Counted from the stretch's first letter, positions 39,653 through 50,766 are shown. The stretch: DNA of 64,000 nucleotides from Diplonema papillatum (GCA_030068145.1 JAPJBO010000192.1:1-64000), one strand, 5' to 3'. The notes: a model not told the origin generated them from the sequence alone. Numbers and translations: made by a program.

Positions 39653-42221
39653 AGTGTGAGACTTAGCTAGCTATTTGGCCAGCTAGCTATTTTTAGCTAT
39701 TTATAGCTAAAATAGCTAAAATAGCTGCCCAGACGACTGAAAATATGTTCACGTCTTTTTCGTCAGAAAACCTCAGGTAGGTGCCCAAAAATGCAAAAAA
39801 ATTGCGACGAAACCAGATTTTCTGCCTCGTTCTCGTTTTCAGAGTCGCCCAACCCCCCCCTGGTACCCCCCCCCGCCCTCTCCGGGCCGTGTCACGGCGT
39901 GTGCAGGGTATCGATTTCCTGGCTGGTGACATTTTCCCGCTGGTCCATGTAGCAAACCTTTTTCGACGAGTTTTTGCTCGTTTTCAGCTCCGATGAAGAG
40001 ATCCGTGAAGAATAGACCCGGAGACGAAAAACTATGTGCGTGGTTCGGGGCCCTTTACAAGTTGCAGGGCGCCGGGCGTGGAAGCCGCCACGTGTGGATT
40101 GAGAAGGACGGGAATCGATCCCCTGGGTGGTGGCATTTTCCCGCCGGACCACGCGGCAGGCCTTTTTCGACGAATTTTAGCTCGCGATCAGCTGCAATGA
40201 AGAGATCCGTGAAAAATAGACCCGAAAACGAAAAAGTATGCGCGTGGTTCGTGGGTCCGTGCATGATGCAGGGCACCGGGTGTGGAAACCACCAGGTGGG
40301 CATCGAGCAAGACGGGTATCGACCCCCTGGTTGGTAACTTTTTCCCGCTGGTCCATGTAGCTGACCTTTTTCGACGAATTTTTGCTCGCAATCAGCTCCG
40401 ATGAAAAGAACTGTGAAAAATAGACCCGGAAACGAAAAAGTATGTGCATTGTTCGTGGGTCCGTGCAAGATGCAGGGCACCGGGCGTGGAAACCACCGGT
40501 GTGCACTGGGAAGAACGGGTTTCGATCCCCTGGTTGGCGACATTTTCCCGCTGGTCCACATAGCAGACCTTTTCCGACGAATTTTTGCTTGCGAACAGCT
40601 CCGATGAAGAGATCCGTGAAAAATAGACCCGGAGACAGAAAACTATGTGCGTGGTCAGTAGTTTTTACAATTTGCAGGGCACCGGGCGTAGAAACCACCA
40701 GCCTGATCAGGTGTGCATTGAACACGGACGGTATCGATCCCCTGGCTGGTGGCATTCTGTTGCTGGTCCGCGTAGCAGACCTTTGTCGACAAAGTTTTGC
40801 TCGCGATCAGCTTCGATGAAGAGATCCGTGAAAAATAGACCCGGGAATCAAACACTACGTGCGTGGTCCGTGGGTTCTTACAGGATGCAGAGCACCGGGC
40901 TTGGAGACCACCCGGTGTGCATTGAGCAGGACGGGTATCGATCCCCTGGTGGTGGCATTATGTTGCTGGTTCACGCAGCAGACCTTTTTCGACGACTTTT
41001 TGCTCGCGATCAGCTTCGATGAAGAGATCCGTGAGAAATAGACCCGGGAATCAAACACTACGTGCGTGGTCCGTGGGTTCTTATAGGATGCAGAGCACCG
41101 GGCGTAGAAACCACCCGGTGTGCATTGAGCAGGACGGGTATCGATCCCCTGGTGGTGGCATTATGTTGCTGGTTCACGCAGCAGACCTTTTTCGACGACT
41201 TTTTGCTCGCGATCAGCTCGATGAAGAGATCCGTGAAAAATAGACCCGGGAATCAAACACTACGTGCGTGGTCCGTGGGTTCTTATAGGATGCAGAGCAC
41301 CGGGCGTAGAAACCACCCGGTGTGCATTGAGCAGGACGGGTATCGATCCCCTGGTGGTGGCATTATGTTGCTGGTTCACGCAGCAGACCTTTTTCGACGA
41401 CTTTTTGCTCGCAATCAGCTTCGATGAAGAGATCCGTGAAAAATAGACCAGGGACCATCCAGTATGTGCGTGGTCCGTGGGTTCTTACAAGATGCAGAGC
41501 ACCGGGCTTGGAAACCACCCGGTGTGCATTGAGCAGGACGGGTATCGATCCCCTGGTGGTGGCATTATGTTACTGGTTCACGCAGCAGACCTTTTTCGAC
41601 GACTTTTTGCTCGCGATGAGCTCTGATGAAGAGATCCGTGAAAAAGAGACCAGGGACCATCCAGTATGTGCGTGGTTCGGGGGTCCTTACAAGATGCAGG
41701 CACCGGGCTTGGAAACCACAGGTTTGCAGTGGGAAGGACAGGAATCGATCCCTGGCTGGTGACATTTCTTGGCTGGTCCACCGTGACTCCACGTGGCAGA
41801 CGTTTTTCGAATTCCTGCTCGCGATCAGCTCCGATGCGAGAAATGGACCCGGAAATGAAAAGGATTGTTTGTGGTGCGTCGGGTTTCCCCCCAGGCACTA
41901 CGATACAAGTCTACCAGCATTGTTAGCAGAGACTGCCAGAGTGCAGCAAGCCAGACCCAGGTCCAGTCCTACTGTGCAGTAGTCTACAGGGGGGAAGCCC
42001 GATGAAGGGGGGGGGGTAGCACGGTGTGAACCTCATGCTGATCATCTGCCTGAAAAATCCCGGTAAACTGTGGAAAACGGCACAAAATCCGAGAAAACAG
42101 TCGGAATAGTGACATTTCCGTTGAAAATGCTCAGTCAGCTATTTTAGCTATTTTAGCTATTTTCAGCTATAGCTAGCTAGCTATAGCTAGCTATCAGCTA
42201 GCTATAGCTAAGTCTCACACT
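39653..42221. mobile_element. TIR element family D, copy 1; near-perfect 9-bp TSD
   Basis: Starts AGTGTGAGACTTAGCTAG, ends with the complement, flanked by tctcagacc (39644-39652) and gctcagacc (42222-42230), 8 of 9 identical. The termini are rich in TAGCTA units. The middle is the 203-bp tandem array. A nearly identical inverted copy of its left part lies at 45289-46598. Confidence 0.7.
39994..41840. repeat. 203-bp tandem array of tRNA-like units
   Basis: Nine units beginning tgaagagatccgtgaaaaa at 39994, 40198, 40402, 40605, 40817, 41020, 41222, 41425 and 41627, with spacings of 202-212 bp. On the minus strand each unit holds an A-box-like TGGACCAGCGGG and a B-box-like GGGATCGATACCC about 30 bp apart, suggesting a tRNA-derived or Pol III-type repeat. 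Two units are also in element B (31787, 31989) and several in 45289-46340. Confidence 0.75.
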
Positions 42222-44039
42222 GCTCAGACCCCCCCCCAAAAAACACTAGTGTATTACAATTGAAGTGCAGCTTGCCTGTTAGAAACACGTTGTTGTCGGG
42301 ACTAAATGACAGTACAACGCAACTCCGAGCAAAAACTGAAGGGAAAACCTTCACGCAACAAGCGAAAGGTTCGAGCCCGCAGTTCGGACTCCGAGCCCTG
42401 ATTTCTCGTGCACCGGGTCGGAAATACCGCAGGCCGTGGGTGTTTCCACCAACACCTGGCGAGGCTCCTGCTAAGACTCTTGGCAAGAGAGTGCCCTAAC
42501 TTGGGCCTAAGGTTCACTTTTTCTGGGGCGGTTGCTCAGTATCAGAGTTTCCAACAGCATGGCGACCGCAGTCCGACGAACTTACTGCTTTCTCTTTTTG
42601 ACAGAGAGCGCTGGCGGCAGACGGGCACCACCGATAAATCTGGGCATAACAAGATGTCCCATCCGATGGGCCATCGCCCCCATGCCGGGCCACGGTCACG
42701 ATTGGCAGTGTCTCCGGCTGGCTCCGAAGCTCAACTCCGGAGCTGGCTCAGCAGCTCCGGAGCCACCGCCACACTGCGATTGCCGGCCCATTGCTGTTTG
42801 TGCTTCATGATCCCCGCACACAGCCAGCTCCAAGACTTTGGCACGAGCACCGGCATCAGCGACATCATCATGATCATGCTCAAAACCTTTGGAAGACCCG
42901 GGTTCGGAATGCACACCAAAACCTCGTTTTAAGATTTCTTCTCCGCTTTGGAGGTCCAACATGACTTTTCCAAAAAAAAGCGGAAACGAAAACGGCCCTG
43001 AAACCGCCTCACTGACTGGTTCACACTCAACGGCAGTGCGAAAGTGTCAGCCGTACAGTAACATTACAATTCAATTGTATTATACGGTTGGGATGCGCCG
43101 ATTCCCCGAAAAAAAAGTTCAATTGTATTTTACGGTTCAATTGTATTATACGGTTCAATAGTAATTAGCCCCCCCCAGTAGCTGTAGCTTTTTGTAGCTA
43201 AATCTCACACTGCCCTGTAGCTTTCTAATTATTTTGTGTGTACACGCGACTGTGTGAGAATGGTAGCATTTGTTGGTAGCATTTTGTTGCGACTGTGTGA
43301 GAATGGTAAGAAATTGTTTGGACTGTGTGAGAATGGTAGAATTTGTTGCGACTGTGTGAGAATGGTAAGAAATTGTTTGGACTGTGTGAGAATGGTAGCA
43401 TTTGTTGCAACTGTGTGAGAATGGTAGCATTTGTTGCGACTGTGTGAGAATGGTAGCATTTCTTGCAACCGTGTGAGAATGGTAAGAATTGTTGAAAAAG
43501 TGTGAGAATGGTGTTTACCCCGAAAAAGTGCCACATGCAGGACTCGAACTCACGACCTTCAGACCTTCCGCTGCATCGTGACTGTGACATCCACATTTTG
43601 GACGACGGACAATGGGCTGTCACTGGGCATAGCTGTCAGCCGCATTTTGGGCCATCTAACCACAAAATAGCCACAAACCTTGTGGCTCGTTTTGTGGCGG
43701 GCACAACTTCAGATGGGGTTTTGGACGGAGCTGCTACATATCCTGGTGCGGCACTCATTGGCGGTAAACGGTTTACTAAACCTCTGTAGTAGTAGGTTGA
43801 ACTTGATATGCAGCAACAATCTGTGACGATGCCTGTGAAGACTGCACAAGCCGCAACAGACTACCTCTTTGCACGCGTCGTGTCATTTTGCTTCGGTCGC
43901 TTATTGCCCCGCGTACTGTTTGCGCTTCACGTCCCGATGTGCAGTTTGACGACGAGCTCGAGGAACCACCAGATGATTCGGCGCACTTCCTTTTCTCCCC
44001 GCGGCCGAGATCTCGACTCCCCTGTGTTTTGTTTCACCT

Positions 44040-44080
44040 GCTCGTCTCCGCGGCTCCGCTTCGGAGCCGCGGAGACGAGC
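44040..44080. other. Perfect 19-bp stem hairpin
   Basis: GCTCGTCTCCGCGGCTCCG, loop CTT, then the exact complement. It lies in the unassigned core of family C with no T-run after it. A second hairpin (11-bp stem GAATTATGCAC, 8-nt loop) is at 44289-44318. Confidence 0.8.
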
Positions 44081-44319
44081 TGGGTAGCAGTGGGTTCGTG
44101 GGCGGCCATCTGCTTCTCGTTCGCAGGCGGCTGCTGCGGCCTCGGCTTCTTGCGGGCGCTTCCCCCTACTTGCTCGTCGTTGCGTCGCGCGTCGCGCTTC
44201 CGCTGGGAGTAAGGCGCCGTCCGTCCATATTGCTTGCACGTTCACCGTTCGGTGTTCCCGCGGCCGACCCTTGTCCCGGTAGTAGTAGGAATTATGCACA
44301 CAGATTCGTGCATAATTCA

Positions 44320-44935
44320 GTTCGCGCGAGACCCGTTCTACAGTTCTGTAGACACAACTTCCACTTCTTCTTACGATTTCTGTCCGATAGCCTCTTCAGA
44401 ACCAGGCCGCAACTTGAACCCAAAACCTACAACACTTGGACCCAAAACTTGGACCCAAATGGTGCCAAAACCGGGAACCAAATTGAGAACCCAAAACTTG
44501 AACCTAAACCCTAAGCTTGGATCCAGACCCAAAACTTGACAGTCACACTGACTAATGGATACGGGTAGCTGATTCGGACACTCATCATTCAGGTGGATGC
44601 GGGATGCGAACGGAATGCGTCGCTGCGCCTGCAGTGTGTCACTACATCGTCGCTGCGGCAGTGCCGCAAGTGCGTGCAAGGCGGTCACCGCCGCGGTGAG
44701 TGGAGAGCTTCGGAATGCGTGCTCGTCAAGTGCGCGGAACACGCGAAGCGTGCGGCGACTACGAAGGTGCCATTGGGATGATTTAGCCCGGAATTTCGGA
44801 TGAATGTTCCATGACAACAACTGCCATTTTCTTCTCAGTCTTGGCCGGCGACGTGGTTCAGCAGAATTTCAGCCAGAAACGGCGTAGCAGCTGGCCCAAA
44901 TGCTGGCCCTAAAACCCGTCAACCTCATCTGAACT
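44320..44935. other. Unassigned stretch in family C core
   Basis: Contains scattered aacttggacccaaa motifs (44397-44540), like degenerate family-A minisatellite sequence. No gene recognised. Confidence 0.5.
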
Positions 44936-45288
44936 TCTGACAGACTGAAGGTGTCCACCTGGCCACAAAGGTAGCCACAAGGTTGTGGCTACTTTGTGGC
45001 TGACAGCTATGCCTGGTGACAGCCCATTGTCCATCGTCCAAAATGTGGATGTCACAGTCACAATGCAGAGGAAGGTCTGAAGGTCGTGAGTTCGAGTCCT
45101 GCATGTGACACTTTTTCGGGTTCAAAAAAAGCCAATCCCACAAGTGACACTTTTTGAGGCACCGAATGGGCAAATCTAAGAAAACCGTGCTGTAATGGGC
45201 ACTCGAAAACACCGAATGGGCAAATCTAAGGAAGACCGTGCTGTAATGGGCAAATCCAACAAAACCGTGCTGTAATGGGCACCAGCCC

Positions 45289-46598
45289 CTGATCGCGAGC
45301 AAAAAGTCGTCGAAAAAGGTCTGCTGCGTGAACCAGCAACATAATGCCACCACCAGGGGATCGATACCCGTCCTGCTCAATGCACACCGGGTGGTTTCTA
45401 CGCCCGGTGCTCTGCATCCTATAAGAACCCACGGACCACGCACGTAGTGTTTGATTCCCGCGTCGAAGCTGATCGCGAGCAAAAAGTCGTCGAAAAAGGT
45501 CTGCTGCGTGAACCAGCAACATAATGCCACCACCAGGGGATCGATACCGTCCGTGTTCAATGCACACCTGATCAGGCTGGTGGTTTCTACGCCCGGTGCC
45601 CTGCAAATTGTAAAAACTACTGACCACGCACATAGTTTTCTGTCTCCGGGTCTATATTTCACGGATCTCTTCATCGGAGCTGTTCGCAAGCAAAAATTCG
45701 TCGGAAAAGGTCTGCTATGTGGACCAGCGGGAAAATGTCGCCAACCAGGGGATCGAAACCCGTTCTTCCCAGTGCACACCGGTGGTTTCCACGCCCGGTG
45801 CCCTGCATCTTGCACGGACCCACGAACAATGCACATACTTTTTCGTTTCCGGGTCTATTTTTCACAGTTCTTTTCATCGGAGCTGATTGCGAGCAAAAAT
45901 TCGTCGAAAAAGGTCAGCTACATGGACCAGCGGGAAAAAGTTACCAACCAGGGGGTCGATACCCGTCTTGCTCGATGCCCACCTGGTGGTTTCCACACCC
46001 GGTGCCCTGCATCATGCACGGACCCACGAACCACGCGCATACTTTTTCGTTTTCGGGTCTATTTTTCACGGATCTCTTCATTGCAGCTGATCGCGAGCTA
46101 AAATTCGTCGAAAAAGGCCTGCCGCGTGGTCCGGCGGGAAAATGCCACCACCCAGGGGATCGATTCCCGTCCTTCTCAATCCACACGTGGCGGCTTCCAC
46201 GCCCGGCGCCCTGCAACTTGTAAAGGGCCCCGAACCACGCACATAGTTTTTCGTCTCCGGGTCTATTTTTCACGGATCTCTTCATCGGAGCTGAAAACGA
46301 GCAAAAACTCGTCGAAAAAGGTTTGCTACATGGACCAGCGGGAAAATGTCACCAGCCAGGAAATCGATACCCTGCACACGCCGTGACACGGCCCAGAGAG
46401 GGCGGGGGGGGGTACCAGGGGGGGGTTGGGCGACTCTGAAAACGAGAACGAGGCAGAAAATCTGGTTTCGTCGCAATCTTTTTGCATTTTTGGGCACCTA
46501 CCTGAGGTTTTCTGACGAAAAAGACGTGAACATATTTTCAGTCGTCTGGGCAGCTATTTTAGCTATTTTTAGCTATAAATAGCTAAAAATAGCTAGCT
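45289..46598. repeat. Inverted copy of family D left part (D2)
   Basis: Reverse complement of about 39677-40990 at high identity, including several 203-bp units and the ggccagctagct end. It continues beyond inserted element G at 49461-49478 (CTAGCTAAGTCTCACACT), the D terminus. On the left it is cut by the right end of family C. Confidence 0.75.
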
Positions 46599-47371
46599 GG
46601 CCAAATAGGGGCCAAAACCCATTACAGTATGTTATCCAAACTTTGAACGAATTACAGTATGGTCCGAACTTTGAACCCATTACGGTATGTCAATCCAAAC
46701 TTTGAACCCATTACGGTATGGATTTTCAAACTTTGAACGAATTACGGTAGGTTCCAAACTTTGAAACCCATTACGGTATGGTTTTCAAACTTTGAACCCA
46801 TTACGGTGAGGTTCCAAATTTGAACCAATTCCGGCATGATTTCTAAACTTTGACTTTCAAGTTTGAGCATTTCGGTGTCACTGTCAGGTTATAAGCCCAA
46901 CACCAACGAGATACGTAGAAGCGGACGTGGAGAGAGATCATAGATGTGAAGTTGGCGTCGATGGATCCAGTTTGTGTCTTTTGGCACATGCTCGAGGTTG
47001 GCTGCTTGCTTTGGACCTCTCGATTTCTGAAGGACCTCGCACAGATGCATCCCCAGGGGAAGTGCTCGGGTTTGAAGAAGAGTCGGTGCATGGCAACCAC
47101 CATTGCGGCGCACTCGCCCCCGATCCGCCCACCCCGGGGTCCGGTCCAATGCCTTCCTTCCCTGTCCAGCAGGTCGGACGGCGGTCCGGGCCCTCCGTCA
47201 CTCGTCATCGGACTTCATGGGAGGAGGTCCCGACGAGTCCACTTCCGATTCGGCTTGTCCGATTCACGCTCGAGTCGACCCTGTGGCTGAAACGCCGCTG
47301 CTACTTCCGGATCCAGTGACGGCCTGCCGCTCGCGGAGTCAGAGTCGCGGACTCAGACCGACTGCGAAGTA

Positions 47372-48005
47372 GTACGTGCGCTCGGCTAAGGCCGGCGCGT
47401 GGCGAGACTGGAGGCAGCAGTTAAAGTTCGGGGAACAGTAAAGTTCGGGCTAAGCTAAGTTCGGGCAATGCTGGTGAAGCTAAGTTCGAGTGATGCTAAG
47501 TTCGGGCGTTGCTAAGTTCGGGCGTTGCTAAGTTCTGGTGCTAAGCGCTCAGGCTGCGCTGGTACTAAAAAAAAGTTCCGGCACGAGCGAAGTTCGGCCA
47601 GGGTGGTAAAGTCCGGTGAAGCCAAGGTCGGTGCTCGTGCCCGGGGGGGGACACCCCCCCCGGACCCCCCCGACCCACCGAGTACGGGAAAAGTTTGGCG
47701 CTGGTACCCGGGTTTGCGCCCCCCCGGACCCCCCCGCCGCCCCCCGGCGAAGCAGAGTTCGGGCGCAGCTAAGTTCAGACGATAATAAGTTCGAGTGATG
47801 CTAAGTTCGGGCGCAGCTAAGTTCTGGTGAAGCAAAGTTCGGGCGCAGCTGAGTTCGGGCGAAGCAACGCTCGGGCGAAGCTAAGTTCTGGCGAAGCAAA
47901 GTTCGGGCGCTGCAAAGTTCGGGCGATGCTAAATTCTGGTACGGGCGCAGCTGAGTTCGGACGAAGCAAAGTTCGCGTGAAGCTAAGCAAAGTTCGGTTC
48001 TCGTA
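47372..48005. repeat. Family F array inside G
   Basis: Same terminal block as 38415 (GTACGTGCGCTCGGC) and the same AAGTTCGGGCGAAGC-like units, more degenerate, with a GC-rich insertion at 47640-47755. Confidence 0.7.
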
Positions 48006-48162
48006 GCAGTTTGGCCTGTGATGGCAAGCTCGGCCGCCCGACTCCGTTTCCCGGGGTGACCAAATACCGCGAGATACTGAGAAACTCCGCCAAAAACGCA
48101 AATTTCGGGCACATAAGACCCCGAAACCCAACAAACCTCGAAAACCATCTTCGACCGGAAAA

Positions 48163-48235
48163 GTGTGAGGGGCGGGGTTCGAACCCGGGCCGACCGGCCT
48201 GAAGGCCGGCGCCCGCTCACTCTGCCACCCCCGTG
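48163..48235 (-). other. tRNA-like sequence, anticodon loop centred on TTCA
   Basis: On the minus strand: A-box-like TGGCAGAGTGAGCGG, a GC-rich hairpin GGCC-TTCA-GGCC at the anticodon position, B box GGTTCGAACCC, partial acceptor pairing, then TTTT. The anticodon arm does not give a normal 5-bp stem with a 7-nt loop, so a functional tRNA is doubtful. Probably a tRNA-derived piece captured by the element. Confidence 0.5.
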
Positions 48236-49479
48236 CATTTTCCCAGAAGGGAAAAAAGCTTACTCTGAACTATTATCCAGTTCAAAAACAATACGGTTTC
48301 ATAATTGTTGCAAGAAAAGCCGGGTTGGCTCGAATAGAGGCTATTCACATTGCATGTTCATAGGACCTCCAGTCTCGAATCAAATGCTGCTCGAAAACTG
48401 CTCCCTCTGTACGGGGGCAGAATCCCACGGTTGATTAGCATGGAAAAACAGTTGTGTTCGAAGACCACGTTCTGCCGCGAACCTGCATTTCGAGCTTGAC
48501 GCTTTGAATACAACGGGCGCTCGTTGTATTTAGCCCCATGGGCCGTCGGTGGTTATTCCTCTCCTACGCTGTCGGTAGGGATCCTGCTTTCGCAACAGGG
48601 AGAAGAGTACTCCACTGAGCTTCCGAGGTCGCCGTACTACAGTAGGGGCAGTGCCTGCCAACTTTCACTGCTGATCATGAAGTTTACCCTTCCTCCTCCT
48701 CATCTCTCTCTTTTTGCCTTCCTGTTGACGCAAGTGATGGACAGAATCATCTGCGAATGGCGCGAACGTTCCAAAGCTTCCCAAAATGCGTCCACAATGA
48801 TCAGGTTTACCTTTCGTTTCTGATTGTGAACTTTGTTCTTAAATTTGTCGCAACGGTGCGGCTAAGTGGCAAGCAGCTCGATGAGCATGACTCTTCTTCC
48901 GGTCCAATCACAATCCGGACGTGGCCGTAGGTTTCAGTGCCTGCTGATCACGAGGTTTACTACAGCTGTAGCAACAGCACACAGCCGCTCGGCCAGCATG
49001 AGCCGTAGTGACGGTAGTCTAACGCCGCATCTTTGCGTTGAACGTGGATTTCGGAGGTCGCCGAATTGGAGATGAAAGTGAATCTGTTGCTACTGCGGTG
49101 CAGAAGGATGATGACTTAGGATCGGCCTACTGAAGACATGGTAGCTGCAACCATCACCCGTCCGCCTTAGAGTCTGACTGATCGACCACTGACGTGGCAC
49201 TGTAGAGTCACCACAGAAGATGAATTTGTCGCCCAATTACACTGCGTTGTTAACAACTTGCAGACCTCGACTGACAACGGTACCGAAATTGGGCTCAAAT
49301 TTTACACTTACCGGAATTCGTTCAAAGTTTGAAAACCATACCGTAATGGGTTCAAAGTTTGAAAACCATACCGTAATGGGTTTCAAAGTTTGGATCATGT
49401 ACCGTAATGGGTTCAAAGTTTGGATAACATACTGTAATGGGTTTTGGCCCGGCCAAATAGCTAGCTAAGTCTCACACTG

Positions 49480-49944
49480 CTTAGCTTCACCAGAACTTAG
49501 CATCGCCCGAACTTTGCTTTCACCAGAACTTAGCTTCACCCGAACTTGCTGCTGACTTAGCTTCGCCGAACTTAGCTTCACCGGAACTAGCTTCACCCGA
49601 ACTTTGCTTTGACTTAGCTTCACCCGAACTTTGCTTTGCTTCGCCCGAACTTTGCTTTCACCAGAACTTAGCTTCACCTGAACTTTGCTTTGACTTAGCT
49701 TCGCCGAACTTTGCTCCACCCGAACTTTGCTTCGCCAGAGCTTAGCTTGACCAGAACTTTGCTTGACCAGAACTTTGCATCGCCCGAACTTGCTTCGCCA
49801 GAACTTCGCTTTGCCCGAACTTTGCTTTCGCCCGAGCTTTGCTTTGCTTCGCCCGAACTTAGCTTCGCCCGAACTTTACTGTTTCCCGACTTTAACTCCT
49901 GCTCTAGTCTCGCTGCGCGCCGGTCTTTACCGGCGCAAATGTAC
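49480..49944. repeat. Family F array, inverted
   Basis: Units GCTTCGCCCGAACTT / GCTTCACCAGAACTTA with the F terminal block inverted (ttaactcctgctctagtctcg... ending GTAC at 49941-49944). Confidence 0.75.
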
Positions 49945-49945
49945 T

Positions 49946-50327
49946 ATCACCCATTCCACGAAAAAGTGTCACAGATTTCGGCTTTTTTCGGATTTCTGCC
50001 GAAAAATTCCATCTGCAAGTCCGAAAATGGTCGGTTTCGAGATTTTGAGGACACGTTTGAATCCGTTGAGGACAGGGCTTTCCGAATATTTGGTCGGATA
50101 AAAATTTTGACCGACCCCCCCCCCCGGAAATGGAGGTCGGCACCCGAAAAAATGGGGTCCTGGAGATCGGTTTTTTTCTCTCTGCATCCAGGAGGGGGTC
50201 AGATTTTGATCGCTGGGCTAGCTGGCAGCTTGCCCATAATCGCGCATCCCAGAACTACTCGAAAACCAAAAGATTTCCCAAAAAGACCTCGTAAATAATT
50301 TCTAGACGGCTGCTTTTCACACCGAAA
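49946..50327. mobile_element. Family B end fragment
   Basis: Reverse complement of 33715-34093 with few changes: the 31-bp TIR and ~350 bp of arm. Stops where an RNase H-like reading frame begins, so only one end is present. Confidence 0.8.
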
Positions 50328-50684
50328 GGCCACTTCGCAGAAAAGCACATTTTTTTGAAAGAGCTTTTCGCAGTGTTGAAAGGCCTCGAGCTAGCCGTTA
50401 GAACACACCGTGGAGTGTCCGTAGAGCTGATGGTAGACAACCTACCGGCGGTTCATTGCCTGAACAAGGGCGACTCGAAGAATTACGCGGCGAACATAAT
50501 ACTGTCGCGCATTTTTGATCTGGCCCGAGAGTGCGGACTTGAGCTCACGGCTACGTGGGTGCCGACCCACGAACAGAGGGCGGACGAGTACACCCGGGGT
50601 ACCCAGGCGAAAGAGAACGCGACGCCTGGAGGGTGGTTACCGAAGGAGGAAGATCTCTCGCCTCCTCCGGATCTGACTACTTGA
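50328..50684 (+). pseudogene. DIRS-like RNase H domain fragment
   Basis: The open frame starts at the junction with the B fragment (no ATG) and reads IFLKELFAVLKGLEL, VDNLPAVHCLNKGDS and WVPTHEQRADEYTRG. These match the layout of RNase H-like regions following RT in DIRS-type retroelements (KELxAVxxAL, DNxxAVxxxxKG, VPxxxNxAD). It ends at 50684. RT and recombinase are not visible. Retroviral-like or LTR origin is a less likely alternative. Confidence 0.6.
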
Positions 50685-50717
50685 AAAGCCACTGCGTGGT
50701 CCCTGGGGGTCCTGGAT

Positions 50718-50766
50718 GGTGTAAGCGAAGAACAAATCAGATTGTGTTTGTATTGTATTTACCCCT
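50718..50766. repeat. Direct repeat, left copy (interrupted)
   Basis: ggtgtaagcgaagaacaaat... recurs at 51584-51640. The repeat continues after the inserted MITE at 51342-51396 (tttccccccttccattcgg) and, uninterrupted, to 51690. It may be a terminal repeat of the DIRS-like element. Confidence 0.7.

Larger units (their letters stand above)
39580..43176. mobile_element. TIR element family H, host of D1
   Basis: Left end GGGGGGGGCCAATTACAATTG, right end complement of GGGGGGGGCTAATTAC. Short arrays of caattgtatt / tacggtt lie near the right end (43060-43165). It contains element D1 and ~900 bp (42260-43050) with no recognised gene. TSD is not clear; the flanks are inverted rather than direct (gtagctact / agtagctgt). 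Confidence 0.55.
35904..43521. mobile_element. TIR element family E with nested contents; 9-bp TSD
   Basis: Left end GGGGCAAATACCATTC, right end complement of GGGGTAAACACCATTC (20 of 22 terminal bases agree). It is bracketed by the perfect 9-bp repeat GAAAAAGTG (35895-35903 and 43522-43530) inside family C. Subterminal arrays of ~29 bp (ACCATTCTCACACAGTCGC) are at 35920-36075, 36205-36520 and, inverted, at 37500-37690 and 43250-43510. A tRNA T-arm-like segment in antisense (cgggtttgaaccgacgcc) is at ~36105. A second E-type left end at 36199 shows internal rearrangement. Confidence 0.75.
30368..45288. mobile_element. TIR element family C, split by nested insertions
   Basis: Left end GGGCTGGTGCCCATTAC (30368), right end its complement (to 45288). 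Subterminal units of ~29 bp (CCCATTACAGCACGG plus TTTTCTTAGATTTG-like spacer) are seen at 35792-35860 and inverted at 45150-45288. Inner parts shared by both arms (AAAAAGTGTCAC, antisense T-arm-like segment, the block near ATGTGGATGTCACAGTC) occur at 43522-43720 and 44935-45115. No TSD is evident at its own ends. It hosts elements A' and E. No transposase is seen. 43800-44930 is its unexplained core. Confidence 0.65.
46609..49450. mobile_element. TIR element family G, 10-bp TSD
   Basis: Perfect 40-bp TIRs starting GGGCCAAAACCCATTACAG, flanked by the perfect 10-bp repeat GGCCAAATAG (46599-46608 and 49451-49460). Removing it restores the D terminus. Subterminal units CCCATTACGGTATGGTT plus TTCAAACTTTGAA are at 46620-46860 and inverted at 49310-49445. 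The interior holds an F array, a tRNA-like sequence and ~1 kb (48240-49300) without recognised content. 46860-47370 has overlapping small frames I do not trust. No transposase. Confidence 0.85.

Noticed and set aside
48163-48235. Suppressor or selenocysteine tRNA with TCA anticodon
   Set aside because: The TTCA sits in a self-complementary GGCC-TTCA-GGCC hairpin that does not give a 7-nt anticodon loop, and the arms do not match tRNA-Sec.
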